From assembly GCA_046348835.1 (NCBI GenBank), contig JAXMDM010000004.1, positions 186,001 through 250,000 on the forward strand: a DNA stretch of 64,000 bases. The letters are read 5' to 3'. Shown here piece after piece: positions 17,002 through 25,480 of the stretch. Source of the stretch: Defluviicoccus sp046348835. Its GTDB lineage: Bacteria; Pseudomonadota; Alphaproteobacteria; Rhodospirillales; Defluviicoccaceae. Within the stretch, counting starts at the first letter, position 1; the number at the start of each line of letters is the position of its first letter. The notes beneath the pieces are model-generated. The model did no database searches, had not been told where the DNA came from, and was given only the letters and a program-made list of their open reading frames with translations. Position numbers and translations under genes: made by a program.

Positions 17002-17688
17002 ATGCCGCTGTCGAGACGTGCCCGGCTGATGCTCGTGGCGCCCGTCGCCCTCCTCGCCGCCCTCGCGCCGGCGAGCGCCCCCTCCCCCGCCCAGGCGATG
17101 CTGCCGTCGTCGCTGGTTCTCGATGACGCCGCGCGGCGGGAGCTGCGGCGGCTGGAGGAGTACTACAACGGCGTCCGGACGCTGAAGGCACGCTTCATCC
17201 AGGCCTCGTCCAACGGACAACAGGCCCACGGCCGGGTTTACCTGTCCCGACCGGGCAGGCTTCGCATCGAGTACGATCCACCGCCGCCGGTGCTGATCGT
17301 CGCCGATGGCTCCTTCCTCATCTACAATGATCGCGGCCTCGACCAGGTCAGTTATCTGCCCCTGGGGGCCACCCCCGCCGGCATCCTGCTGGCCGACCGG
17401 GTCAGCCTCGATGATCCGGCGCTCACCGTCGTCGATTTCACCGACGACGGCAGCCGGCTGCGCCTCAGCCTGGTCCGCACCGACACCCCGGGCGAGGGGA
17501 CCCTGACCATGGTCTTCCACAAGGACCCGCTCTCCCTCGCCGAATGGGAGGTGACCGACGCCCAGGGGATCACCACTCAGGTGAGTTTGATCGACCCCCA
17601 GTTCGGCGTCGCCCTCGATCAGGGTCTGTTCCAGTTCCGCAATCCGCGGCTGCCGGGTCCGGGCGAGTTCCCGAGCGAACGACCGTAA
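17002..17688 (+). CDS. lolA: Outer-membrane lipoprotein carrier protein LolA
   Basis: The 228-residue periplasmic protein has a signal peptide (LMLVAPVALLAALAPASAPSPAQA). It has the LolA core pattern: LEEYYNGVRTLKARFIQ, GRVYLSRPGRLRIEYDPP, LIVADGSFLIYNDRGLDQ and LAEWEVTDAQGITTQVSL. LolA ferries lipoproteins from the LolCDE complex to the outer membrane. The ATG at 17002 directly precedes the signal peptide; GAAGGA lies about 15 bases upstream, so the ribosome binding site is not ideal. The ftsK-lolA order is common in alphaproteobacteria. A structured non-coding region with a strong terminator follows. Confidence 0.93.
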   Translation: MPLSRRARLMLVAPVALLAALAPASAPSPAQAMLPSSLVLDDAARRELRRLEEYYNGVRTLKARFIQASSNGQQAHGRVYLSRPGRLRIEYDPPPPVLIVADGSFLIYNDRGLDQVSYLPLGATPAGILLADRVSLDDPALTVVDFTDDGSRLRLSLVRTDTPGEGTLTMVFHKDPLSLAEWEVTDAQGITTQVSLIDPQFGVALDQGLFQFRNPRLPGPGEFPSERP

Positions 17689-17777
17689 CGAACGCCCTCG
17701 TCGGTTCCAGGTTCCCTTTTTTGCTATGTGTTTCGCGCATGTCAGCACTGCGCAGTGCGCATTGGAGGTGCGGGGGT

Positions 17778-17794
17778 TTTCCGCCCACGTATCA
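17778..17794 (+). repeat. 17-nt word shared with the porin leader
   Basis: TTTCCGCCCACGTATCA is identical to 27880-27896. The flanking bases differ on both sides. Confidence 0.75.
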
Positions 17795-17872
17795 GCCCAG
17801 AGGGTCGCCTCTTCGCGAGGCACCTCTCGGATGGTTCCCCTGCCATCCGATTGCTTTCCGCAAGGGGAGCAT

Positions 17873-17912
17873 AAAGCGCCCGGTTAACCCCCCTGGCCGG
17901 GCGCTTTTTTTT
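17873..17912 (+). terminator. Strong intrinsic terminator
   Basis: AAAGCGCCCGG (17873-17883) and CCGGGCGCTTT (17897-17907) form a perfect 11-bp stem around a 13-base loop, followed by a run of eight T. It is the best intrinsic terminator in the window and points along the plus strand. On the minus strand it ends in only three T, so it may weakly also stop the regulator gene at 17979. Confidence 0.9.
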
Positions 17913-17978
17913 GCCCCGACTTCAGCGCCTGGCGCCGGCTGCGTCATCGGCGGCCGGCAGCTCTGCGGTATCCCGCCT

Positions 17979-18668
17979 TCACGGGACCAGTCGGTAGCCG
18001 CCCTGCTCGGTGACCAGGATGCGGGCCTCCGACGGGTTGGCCTCGATCTTCTGGCGCAGCCGGTAGACGTGAGTCTCCAGCGTATGGGTGGTGACCCCGG
18101 CGTTGTACCCCCAGACCTCGTCCAGGAGCGTGTCTCGACCCACCACCCGGTCGCCGCAGCGGTAGAGGTACTTGAGGATCGCCGCCTCCTTGTCGGTCAG
18201 CCGCACCTTGCGCTGGGTGTCGTTGTTGATGAGCATCTTGGCGCTGGGCTGGAAGGTATAGGGGCCGATGGTGAACACCGCATCGTCGCTGCGCTCGTGC
18301 TGGCGAATGTGGGCGCGCAGCCGGGCGAGGAGTACACCCAGGCGGAATGGCTTGGTGATGTAGTCGTTGGCGCCGGCATCGAGTCCAAGAATGGCGTCGG
18401 CGTCGGTGTCGGCCCCGGTGAGCATGATGATCGGCGACTTGACCCCGCTCCGTCGCATCAGCCGGCAGCACTCCCGGCCGTCCATGTCGGGGAGACCCAC
18501 GTCGAGGATGATGACGTCGAACAGCTCGGCCTTCGCCCGCTCCAGGCCCTCGGCGGCGGTCCCGGTGGCAACGACGGAAAACTCCTCGTGCAACTCCAGT
18601 TGCTCCGACAGCATGTCACGGAGCGTCGTGTCGTCATCGACCAGCAGTACCTGCTTTCCCGCGCTCAC
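17979..18668 (-). CDS. OmpR-family DNA-binding response regulator
   Basis: The receiver domain starts at KQVLLVDDDTTLRDML (acidic pocket), has the phosphorylation aspartate in VIILDVGLPDMDGREC, the switch threonine in IIMLTGADTD, and the lysine in NDYITKPFRL. The C-terminal winged helix (RKVRLTDKEAAILKYLY ... TLETHVYRLRQKIE) binds DNA. The total is 229 residues from the GTG at 18668, which has GAGG seven bases upstream; an ATG at 18746 would add 26 unlike residues. No histidine kinase is nearby, so it is an orphan in this window. It is divergent from ribA. Targets are unknown. Confidence 0.9.
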   Translation of the reverse strand: MSAGKQVLLVDDDTTLRDMLSEQLELHEEFSVVATGTAAEGLERAKAELFDVIILDVGLPDMDGRECCRLMRRSGVKSPIIMLTGADTDADAILGLDAGANDYITKPFRLGVLLARLRAHIRQHERSDDAVFTIGPYTFQPSAKMLINNDTQRKVRLTDKEAAILKYLYRCGDRVVGRDTLLDEVWGYNAGVTTHTLETHVYRLRQKIEANPSEARILVTEQGGYRLVP

Positions 18669-18859
18669 GTCCGACCTCGCCCGCCCCGGTGTTTCGACGA
18701 TGTCCGCCCCGTCCGCGCAGAATACTGTCGCCGCTCCCCGGGACAAGAGCTACAGTGACGCCCATTCGTGACCCGGGAGGAGAGGCGTCGGCCCCTTGGC
18801 GCGAACGCCCGTCCGGGACAGCCGAGCCGGGTCGCGAGGAAAACGAAGGAAACTGGCGC

Positions 18860-20008
18860 GTGAGTCTCCGCCGTCATCTGGTTTCGGTTCCGGCGTCGCG
18901 CGAACCGCTGTCGATGCTGGCGGTCGAACGCGCCGTCGCCGAGCTGCGCGGCGGCCGCGCCGTCGTCGTCGCCGGCAGCGAAGGCCGAGCGATCCTCGTC
19001 CACGCCGCGGAGGCGACGACCCCCGAGAGCCTCGCCGCCCTGCGCGAAGCCAGCGCCGCCGCACCTTCCGTCGCCATTACCGCCCGCCGCGCCGCCGTTC
19101 TCGGCCTGGCCCGGCCGGGCCTGCGTCCCATCCTGGTCGGCACCGAAGACGCCCTGTCCGCCGATCTCGTCTACGCCCTGGCCGACCCGCTGTCGATCGC
19201 CCCGCTGCCCGCGGCCGGCCAGCTCATGGTGAGCGAACTGGGCGCCTACGCCTGCGAGGCGGCGGCGGTTCACCTCACCAAGATCGGCCGCCTGCTGCCG
19301 GCGGCGGTGACCGCGGTCATCCGCTGCCCGCAGGCGGACGACCTGATCGCCTGGGCTAACCGCCGCGGCTCCCTGTTCGTCGATGCCGGCGACATCTTTC
19401 AGTACGACCACACCCAGGCGCGGACCTTGCGCCGGGTGAGCCAGGCGGAAGTTCCGCTGCTGGGCGCCGAGCAAGCGCGCATCATCGCCTTCCGCCCGCT
19501 GGATGGCGGCCTCGAGCACCTGGCGGTGCTGCTGGGCAAGCCGGAGCCGCCCAACCCGGTGCTCACCCGCCTCCACTCCGAATGCTTCACCGGTGACCTG
19601 CTGGGCAGCCTGCGCTGCGACTGCGGCGATCAGCTCCGCGGCGCCATCCGCGAGATCAGCGCCGGCGGCGGCGGCCTCCTCCTCTACCTCGCCCAGGAAG
19701 GCCGCGGCATCGGCCTGGTCAACAAGCTCCGCGCCTATGCCCTGCAGGATCAGGGCTTCGACACCCTCGACGCCAACGGCCAACTGGGCTTCGACGACGA
19801 CGAGCGGGTTTACCTGCCGGCGGCGCAGATGCTGCGGCAGCTGGGTTTCGGCCGGGTGCGCCTGCTCACCAACAACCCGGCCAAGGTGGACGCGCTCACC
19901 CGCCTCGGCATCGACGTGGTCGAGCGGGTCCCGCATGCCTTTCCCACCAACCGCCACAACGAGCGCTACCTGCGGACGAAGGCCACCAAGAGCGGCCACT
20001 TTCTCTGA
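18860..20008 (+). CDS. ribA: GTP cyclohydrolase II with degenerate N-terminal DHBP-synthase-like domain
   Basis: RibA opens GTP to the first pyrimidine intermediate of riboflavin synthesis. In this 382-residue protein the C-terminal half holds the catalytic domain: RLHSECFTGDLLGSLRCDCG, in which the three cysteines bind zinc, then YLAQEGRGIGLVNKLRAYAL, LGFDDDERVY and LLTNNPAKV. The first 170 residues align in layout with a DHBP synthase domain (LAVERAVAELRGGRAVVVAG) but I do not see its acidic catalytic loop, so that half is probably not catalytic. The start is GTG at 18860 with GAAGGA upstream; the frame is open back to 18689 without coding character. It may be a monofunctional RibA of the usual alphaproteobacterial kind. 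Confidence 0.9.
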   Translation: MSLRRHLVSVPASREPLSMLAVERAVAELRGGRAVVVAGSEGRAILVHAAEATTPESLAALREASAAAPSVAITARRAAVLGLARPGLRPILVGTEDALSADLVYALADPLSIAPLPAAGQLMVSELGAYACEAAAVHLTKIGRLLPAAVTAVIRCPQADDLIAWANRRGSLFVDAGDIFQYDHTQARTLRRVSQAEVPLLGAEQARIIAFRPLDGGLEHLAVLLGKPEPPNPVLTRLHSECFTGDLLGSLRCDCGDQLRGAIREISAGGGGLLLYLAQEGRGIGLVNKLRAYALQDQGFDTLDANGQLGFDDDERVYLPAAQMLRQLGFGRVRLLTNNPAKVDALTRLGIDVVERVPHAFPTNRHNERYLRTKATKSGHFL

Positions 20009-20037
20009 GGGACGCGGCGGCGGACGGTTTCGGTGAA

Positions 20038-20571
20038 ATGTCTTTTTCGCCTTATACGCCGGCGCTGACCGTGGTCGCCGAGACCGTGTCCACCGGGCGA
20101 TTGTCGTGGCCGGGCGGAACCTTGCCGTGCGTGCTGGGCCGCGCCGGCATTCGCACCGACAAGCGGGAGGGCGACGGGGCCACCCCCGCCGGCCTCTTCC
20201 CCCTGCGCCGGGTCCTCTGGCGCCAAGACCGGCTGCCGGCGCCGGCGACCGCGCTGCCCCTCGCGCCCATCAACCCCGACGACGGCTGGTGCGACGACCC
20301 GGCGGATGTCGCCTACAACCGGCCGGTCTCCCTGCCCTACCCGGCCCGTCACGAGCGGCTGTGGCGCGACGACCATCTCTACGACGTGGTGGTCGTCCTC
20401 GGCCACAACGACGATCCGGTCGTCGCCGGCGCCGGCAGCGCCGTCTTCCTTCACCTCGCCGCCGCCGACGGCTCCCCCACCGCCGGCTGCGTCGCCCTCG
20501 CCCCGGCCGACCTCCTCGCCGTCCTCGCCCGATGCCGGCCGGGCGACGCCCTGCGCATCGACGCCGGCTGA
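20038..20571 (+). CDS. L,D-transpeptidase (YkuD) family protein, small
   Basis: The 177-residue protein consists only of a YkuD-type domain: CVLGRAGIRTDKREGDGATP near the start, ending in AVFLHLAAADGSPTAGCVAL with the catalytic histidine, serine and cysteine in usual order. There is no signal peptide or membrane helix, unlike the larger L,D-transpeptidase at 5092, so either export is atypical or it acts elsewhere. It begins 30 bases after ribA and is probably cotranscribed with it. Members of this compact group are commonly labelled L,D-transpeptidase without direct evidence of wall crosslinking. Confidence 0.85.
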   Translation: MSFSPYTPALTVVAETVSTGRLSWPGGTLPCVLGRAGIRTDKREGDGATPAGLFPLRRVLWRQDRLPAPATALPLAPINPDDGWCDDPADVAYNRPVSLPYPARHERLWRDDHLYDVVVVLGHNDDPVVAGAGSAVFLHLAAADGSPTAGCVALAPADLLAVLARCRPGDALRIDAG

Positions 20572-20575
20572 CGGA

Positions 20576-21274
20576 TCAGGGCAGCGGCGGCCGGGTGCCG
20601 AAGATGGCGGTGCCGACCCGGACCAGGGTCGCGCCGAAGGCGATCGCCACCGGATAGTCGGCGGTCATTCCCATGCTGAGGCCGGCAAGGCCGTTGCGGT
20701 GGGCGATCTCGCGCAAGAGGGCGAAATGCAGCGACGGCTCCTCGTCCACCGGCGGGATGCACATCAGCCCCGCCACCGGCAACCGGAACTCGTTGCGGCA
20801 GATGCGGATGAAGGCATCGGCCTCCTCCGGCAGGACGCCGGCCTTTTGCGATTCCTCACCGGTGTTGACCTGGATGAACACCTCCGGGCGACGGCCTTCG
20901 CTTTCCATCGCCCGGGCGACCGCGCGCGCCACCTCGAGGCGGTCCACCGTCTCCAGCACGTCGAACAGCCGCACCGCCCGGCGCGCCTTGTTCCGCTGCA
21001 GCGGACCGATCAGGTGCAGGCGGATGTCGGGCCACGCCGCCTGCAGCGGCGGCCACTTTTCCTCCGCCTCCTGTACCCGGTTTTCGCCGAAGGTACGCTG
21101 ACCGCAGGCGAGCGCCTCCCGCACCGCGGCCGCCCCATGGGTCTTGGTCACCGCGACCAGGGTGACCGATTCCACCGCCCGGTTGGCCGCTTCCGCCGCC
21201 GCGGCGATCTCCGCCCGCACCCGGGCGAGCCGCCGGGCGATGTTATCCTTGTTTTCCGGAACGGGCGTATGCAT
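20576..21274 (-). CDS. yggS: PLP homeostasis protein, YggS/PROSC family
   Basis: The 232-residue protein is a single TIM-barrel PLP-binding protein. VTLVAVTKTH carries the PLP lysine, then ACGQRTFGENRVQEAEEKW, LHLIGPLQRNKA, VFIQVNTGEESQKAG, AGLMCIPP, and LSMGMTADYPVAIAFGATLVRVGTAIFG at the end. The family balances free pyridoxal phosphate and affects amino acid pools and is not a classical enzyme. The ATG at 21274 has GAGG about 7 bases upstream. It converges with the YkuD gene, the stops only 4 bases apart, and is divergent from the thiE-like gene. Confidence 0.94.
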   Translation of the reverse strand: MHTPVPENKDNIARRLARVRAEIAAAAEAANRAVESVTLVAVTKTHGAAAVREALACGQRTFGENRVQEAEEKWPPLQAAWPDIRLHLIGPLQRNKARRAVRLFDVLETVDRLEVARAVARAMESEGRRPEVFIQVNTGEESQKAGVLPEEADAFIRICRNEFRLPVAGLMCIPPVDEEPSLHFALLREIAHRNGLAGLSMGMTADYPVAIAFGATLVRVGTAIFGTRPPLP

Positions 21275-21318
21275 TGACCCTCGGCGGCTGAACGACGGCA
21301 AGCAGGGGCGAACAGGGA

Positions 21319-21981
21319 ATGAAAACCCTAGCAGAGGGGGAACGGCAGCTCAAACGGTGCCGGCCGGGGCGGGGGCGGGGCGGCGGCGGCGCGCCACTGC
21401 CGGCGCTGATCCTGATGACCGACCGGGTGCGCCTGCCCGATCCGGCGGCCGCCATCCGTCGCCTGCCGGCCGGGTCCGCCGTCATCTTCCGCGACTACGA
21501 CGCGCCCGACCGGGCGACGGCCGCCCGCTGCCTGCAGCGCCTGTGTCGGGCAAGGCGGATTCGCCTGCTGATCGCGGGCGACTGGCGGCTCGCCGCCGCG
21601 CTCCGCGCCGACGGCCTGCATCTGCCGGAAGCCCTGGCCGGTCAGGGGTACCGCACCTGGCGCCGCGCCCGGCGGCCGGGATTCCTCGTCACCCAGGCCG
21701 CGCACGGTCCTGCCGCCGTCGCCCTCGCCGGGCGTCGCGGCGTCGACGCGGTGCTGCTGTCGCCGGTGTTCGCCACCGCCAGCCATCCCAACGCGACGCC
21801 GCTCGGGCCGCTGCGCTTCGCCCGCCTGGTCAGGCTCGCCGTTGTTCCGGTCTACGCGCTGGGCGGGGTGACGGCGAAGACCCGTCGCCGACTGGCCGGT
21901 ATTCCCATCGCCGGCTATGCCGCCATCGGCGCCCTGGTTCCGCCCTCGCCGCCGACCGCCCCGCCCGATCACTCCTCGTAG
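21319..21981 (+). CDS. Thiamine phosphate synthase family protein (ThiE/TenI-like)
   Basis: The 220-residue protein has a ThiE/TenI-type TIM barrel: ALILMTDRVRLPD, RLLIAGDWRLAAALRADGLHL, FLVTQAAHG, DAVLLSPVFATASHPNATPLG and VVPVYALGGVTAKTRRRL with the phosphate-binding glycines. ThiE joins the pyrimidine and thiazole halves of thiamine; TenI-like relatives isomerise the thiazole. No other thi gene is present, and the usual ThiE D-x(n)-NGD active-site pattern is not obvious, so the exact activity is open. The N-terminus is glycine/arginine-rich, and the 3' end overlaps the convergent TPR-sulfotransferase gene by 13 bases. Confidence 0.78.
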   Translation: MKTLAEGERQLKRCRPGRGRGGGGAPLPALILMTDRVRLPDPAAAIRRLPAGSAVIFRDYDAPDRATAARCLQRLCRARRIRLLIAGDWRLAAALRADGLHLPEALAGQGYRTWRRARRPGFLVTQAAHGPAAVALAGRRGVDAVLLSPVFATASHPNATPLGPLRFARLVRLAVVPVYALGGVTAKTRRRLAGIPIAGYAAIGALVPPSPPTAPPDHSS

Positions 21982-23843
21982 CCGAAGGCGGTGATGAAGG
22001 GGGCGAGAAGGGCGAGCGCCCCCGTTTCGTCGAGGAACCGCCGGTAGTTGTGCCAGCGGCCGACCGCCCGCCGGTAAACGGGCTCGACCACCTGGTGGTA
22101 GCTCGGGGTGGCGATCGGACGTGCCATTGCCCGCTCCCGGTAGCCGAGCAATTCGGCGCGCCAGGGAATGCCCAGAAACGCGATGATCCGCCGGGCCTCC
22201 CCCTCCAGGTCGGCGACCAGGTCCTCGTAGCGAACGGTGTGCACGGCGAGCGGCAGCACGGCGCTGTATTGCTGCCACAGTGCCATCACCTCGGCATAGA
22301 ACCGCGCCGCCGACGCCAGGCTGCTGAACTGGGCCATGGCCGCGTTGGGCTTGAACGCCTGCATGAAATTGCTGAGCACGACGTCGGCCGGGTGGCGCAG
22401 CGCCAACAGGAAGCGGGCGCGGGGAAACAGCCGGTGGATCAGCCCCGCCTCCAGGCTGTTGAGCGGCATCTTGTCGACCAGCAGCCCGGTCGGCGCGGCC
22501 CCACCCAGGTGGCGAGCCACCTCCGCCCGGTAGAGGGCGCGAAGCGCGGCGAGGTCGGCCGCCGGAAGCGTCGCCAGGGCATCGGGGTAACCGCCCGGCA
22601 GGCCGGCGATGCGCCGCCGCACCACGTCGATGGCGTCTTTTTCCTCCAGCGTCCGCAACTCCGGGTGCGCATCCAGCATCTGTTCGAGGAGCGTCGTGCC
22701 CGAGCGGGGAAATCCCACCAGGAAGACCGGATCCGGCAATTCGTCGGCGGGCGGCGCCGGCGGCGGTGTCCAGGTGCCGACCCACTCGGGCGTGAACCGC
22801 GCCGCGAGGCGGGTACTCAGCTCGGGAAAGAAGGCGCGGTCGCCGGGGCTCACCGGCCAGGCAGCGTCCATCTTCCGGTGCCCTTCGACGAAGGCGGCGT
22901 AGGCGGCGGCGTAGTCCCCCGCCCGGTCATGGAGCATGGCCCGCTCGAAGGCGACCAGGGCCGCCGCCTCCCGACGCTCCTGCGCCGTCCCGCCGCCCGC
23001 CTTCTCGCTGAAGGGCTGCAGCCGGGCCAGTCCCTCGCCCGGCCGGCCCTGGCGGCGAAGCACCCGGGCCAGGGTCAGCGCCGCCCGCACCTGGCGCGGA
23101 TCCCGGGCGAGGGATCGCCCGGCGGCGGCGGCGGCTTCCTCCAGCCGGTTCAGCCGTTCTTCCAGACTAGCGAGGCCGGCCAGCGTCTCCGCGTCGTCCG
23201 GCACAGCCGCCAGCGCCCGACCGTAGGCGGCGCGCGCCGCCTCGCCGCGCCCCAGCGCCGCCAGCGAATCGCCCAGGTAGCGGGCGGCGGCGGCATAGGC
23301 CGGACGAAGCCGCAACGCCCGCTCCAGATCGGCGACCGCCTCCGCCGGCCGATCCATCAGGTGCAGCGCCCGGCCGCGATTGCACAGCACCTCGGCATAG
23401 TCCGGCCGCAGCGCCAGGGCGGCGTCGTAGGCGGCGATGGCGTCGTCGAGGCGGCCGAGGCGGAGCGAGGCGTTGCCCCGGTTGAGCAAGGCCTCGGCGT
23501 AGAGCGGATCGCAGGCGAGCGCTCGGGCGAAATGGCCGAGCGCCTCTTCCGCTTCCCCCGCCTCCAGGCAGATGACGCCGAGCGAGTTGTGGAACGCGGC
23601 CTGCCGCGGCCGGGCGGCGATGGCCCGCGTCACCAACGCGCGCGCCCGCTCCGTGTCGCCGGCGGTACGGGCGAGGAGGCCGGAGAGATGCAGCGCGTCC
23701 GGCTGGTCGGGAGCCAGGCGGAGGACGCGGGTGTAGAGGGCAGCGGCGCGGTCCGGCCGACCTTCGTTGTGATGCTTCACCCCCTGCGCCAAGAGGCGAG
23801 CGATCTCCGCCGCCCGGCCGTCCCCGGTCCCGCGCCTGCTCAT
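21969..23843 (-). CDS. TPR-repeat sulfotransferase
   Basis: The 624-residue protein has about eight tetratricopeptide repeats in residues 10-310 (for example HNSLGVICLEAGEAEEALGH and LLNRGNASLRLGRLDDAIAA) followed by a sulfotransferase domain. The latter has the 5'-phosphosulfate motif PVFLVGFPRSGTTLLEQML near residue 370, DKMPLNSLEAGLI, and the 3'-phosphate motif LALRHPADVVLSNFM. It should move sulfate from PAPS to an acceptor recognised by the repeats. Its ATG lies inside ATGA, overlapping the upstream gene. This is the last gene of a coupled cassette behind a porin. Acceptor (protein, glycan or lipid) is unknown. Cytoplasmic by sequence: no signal peptide. Confidence 0.87.
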   Translation of the reverse strand: MSRRGTGDGRAAEIARLLAQGVKHHNEGRPDRAAALYTRVLRLAPDQPDALHLSGLLARTAGDTERARALVTRAIAARPRQAAFHNSLGVICLEAGEAEEALGHFARALACDPLYAEALLNRGNASLRLGRLDDAIAAYDAALALRPDYAEVLCNRGRALHLMDRPAEAVADLERALRLRPAYAAAARYLGDSLAALGRGEAARAAYGRALAAVPDDAETLAGLASLEERLNRLEEAAAAAGRSLARDPRQVRAALTLARVLRRQGRPGEGLARLQPFSEKAGGGTAQERREAAALVAFERAMLHDRAGDYAAAYAAFVEGHRKMDAAWPVSPGDRAFFPELSTRLAARFTPEWVGTWTPPPAPPADELPDPVFLVGFPRSGTTLLEQMLDAHPELRTLEEKDAIDVVRRRIAGLPGGYPDALATLPAADLAALRALYRAEVARHLGGAAPTGLLVDKMPLNSLEAGLIHRLFPRARFLLALRHPADVVLSNFMQAFKPNAAMAQFSSLASAARFYAEVMALWQQYSAVLPLAVHTVRYEDLVADLEGEARRIIAFLGIPWRAELLGYRERAMARPIATPSYHQVVEPVYRRAVGRWHNYRRFLDETGALALLAPFITAFGYEE

Positions 23844-25480
23844 CGATGGGAGATCGGCGGCCCGCCGGGATCCGCGGCCATGCCCGCCAGGCAGGCGGCG
23901 ACGCGGGCGACGACGCCCGCCCAGTCGCCCGGGGTCGGCTGCCGAAACAGGCGCAACGTCGGGTACCAGGGGCTGTCGTCGCGATCGGTGAGCCACCGCC
24001 ATTCCGGGATGGTCGGCACCAGCATCCAGACCGGCCGCGCCAAGGCACCGGCCAGATGGGCGACGGCGGTATCGACGGAGACGACCAGATCGAGCGCCGT
24101 GATCAACGCCGCCGTATCGGCGAAATCGCCGATCTCGGCGCTCAGGTCGATCAGACCCCCTTCCGCCAGCTGTGCCGCGGTGGACGCCGTCCCCGGCCCC
24201 AGCTGCAGGCTGAAGAACCGGGCGTCCGGCAGCGCCAGCAGCGGCGCCAGGAGCGAGGCCGCCGTCGGCGGCGGCAGCGAGCGGTTGTGGTCGTTGGCAT
24301 GGGCGGGGTTGCCCGCCCAGGCGAGGCCGATGCGAAGGCCGCCGGCACCGCCATCGGCGGCGGTCAGGCGCTCCCGCCAGGCCGCCACCGCGGCGGGATC
24401 GGCGTGGAGATAGGGCACCGACGCCGGCACCGTCGCCAACGTCGTCCCGCAGCGGAGCGGCAGGCTCATCAGCGGCGCATGAGCGTCGAAGGACGGCAGC
24501 GGTTCGCCGCGGCCGACGACGTGAGAGACCGGCCCGCCCGCCCCGGCCAGCGACGCCCGGAACAGACGGGCGAGCGGCGGCTGGCACTCCACGATCACCC
24601 GGGCGCCGCGATCGGCGATCAACGCCGCGTAGCGGACGAACTGGATGGCCGAGCCCAGCCCCTGCTCCGCGTAAAGCAGCAGCGTCCGCCCGGCGGGATC
24701 GCCACCGTCCCAGGCGGGCGGACCGAAGTGCCGCGGCCGGCTGGTGAATCCCGGCGCCCGCCAGCGCCATTCGTACTCGGCCCACCCCTCCTCGAAGCGG
24801 CCCTGTTGCAACAGCAGCGTCGCTCGATTGGCACGCGCCGTCGCATGGTCCGGTTCGGCCGCCAGCGCCCGCTCGTAGAGCGCCATCGCTTCGGCGAAGC
24901 GGCCCTGGTCCTTCACCACCAGACCGAGATTGGCCAGTTGGCCGGCATGGCCCGGCCGCAGCCCCACCGCCCGGCGAAGCGTCTCTTCCGCCGCCGCGAG
25001 GCGGCCGGCACGGTGCAGCGCCGAGCCCAGGTTGTTGAGCGCCTCCGCCGAGGCCGGGTCGGCGGCCAGAGCCGCTTCGTAAGCCGCAATCGCCGCCTCC
25101 ACCTCGCCCGCGGCCAAGTGGGCATTGCCCAGCGCCAGCCACACCCCCGACTCGGCCGGACACCGGGCCACCGCCTCGCCGGCCGCGGCCAGGGCCGCCT
25201 CGGCCTGCCCCTGAGCCAGGAGAATGGCCACCAGGCTCACCCGGTAGGCCGCCACCGTCGGTGCGGCAGCGATCGCCTGCTCGACCCGCCGGCGGGCCGA
25301 CATGTGGTCGCCCTGCTGATGGGACACCAGCCCCGACAGATGAAGCGCATCGGCGTGGCGCGGCCGCATCGCCAGAATGCTGGCGTAGCCCGCCGCCGCC
25401 TCCTCCAGCCGGCCCGCCCGGTGCAGCCGGACCGCATCGGCCAGCGCCGCCTCTTCCGGGGTCGTCCGCTTCACGGCCAC
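23840..25480 (-). CDS. TPR protein with glycosyltransferase-like C-terminal domain
   Basis: The 546-residue protein has TPRs in roughly the first 220 residues (WLALGNAHLAAGEVEAAIAA, LNNLGSALHRAGRLAAAEET). A C-terminal domain follows that resembles those of TPR glycosyltransferase-like proteins: GRTLLLYAEQGLGSAIQFVRY, RIGLAWAGNPAHANDHNRSL, and DLVVSVDTAVAHLAGALARPVWMLVP. The last segment is the nucleotide-sugar/donor region typical of GT9- and GT41-like folds. It probably glycosylates a protein or glycan. It overlaps the upstream sulfotransferase by 10 bases and the downstream TPR-sulfotransferase by 4, so all three are made together. Activity is inferred only from the fold. Confidence 0.82.
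   Translation of the reverse strand: MAVKRTTPEEAALADAVRLHRAGRLEEAAAGYASILAMRPRHADALHLSGLVSHQQGDHMSARRRVEQAIAAAPTVAAYRVSLVAILLAQGQAEAALAAAGEAVARCPAESGVWLALGNAHLAAGEVEAAIAAYEAALAADPASAEALNNLGSALHRAGRLAAAEETLRRAVGLRPGHAGQLANLGLVVKDQGRFAEAMALYERALAAEPDHATARANRATLLLQQGRFEEGWAEYEWRWRAPGFTSRPRHFGPPAWDGGDPAGRTLLLYAEQGLGSAIQFVRYAALIADRGARVIVECQPPLARLFRASLAGAGGPVSHVVGRGEPLPSFDAHAPLMSLPLRCGTTLATVPASVPYLHADPAAVAAWRERLTAADGGAGGLRIGLAWAGNPAHANDHNRSLPPPTAASLLAPLLALPDARFFSLQLGPGTASTAAQLAEGGLIDLSAEIGDFADTAALITALDLVVSVDTAVAHLAGALARPVWMLVPTIPEWRWLTDRDDSPWYPTLRLFRQPTPGDWAGVVARVAACLAGMAADPGGPPISHR

Larger units (their letters stand above)
17735..17912 (+). ncRNA. Candidate structured small RNA (boundaries inferred), or long lolA 3' UTR
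   Basis: The stretch between lolA and the regulator gene holds no plausible ORF but several nested hairpins. These are a 14-bp palindrome GCACTGCGCAGTGC (17745-17758); GAGGTGC (17765-17771) pairing with GCACCTC (17820-17826), with a competing GCCTC/GAGGC hairpin inside; GGATGG/CCATCC; and GCTTTCC-GCAA-GGGGAGC with a tetraloop. It ends in the strong terminator at 17873-17912. The word TTTCCGCCCACGTATCA (17778-17794) and the word ATTGCTTTCCGC (17850-17861) both recur in the porin leader near 27880, on the same strand. The porin is transcribed from the other strand, so this RNA could pair with its mRNA. A promoter is not clear; TATGTG near 17725 is one option. It does not resemble 6S, 4.5S or tmRNA as I know them. 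Confidence 0.5.

Noticed and set aside
17735..17912. 6S RNA, SRP RNA or tmRNA identity for the candidate small RNA
   Set aside because: I cannot see the long central-bulge hairpin of 6S, the GGAAGCAG loop of SRP RNA, or a tRNA-like end. It is left as an unassigned structured RNA.
20038..20571. YkuD protein as part of the large L,D-transpeptidase gene family with export signal
   Set aside because: It has no signal peptide, so it is reported only as a small YkuD-domain protein without a localisation claim.
21144..24413. 1089-aa plus-strand ORF
   Set aside because: It overlaps yggS, the thiE-like gene and the TPR genes in an alternative frame and has no family pattern.
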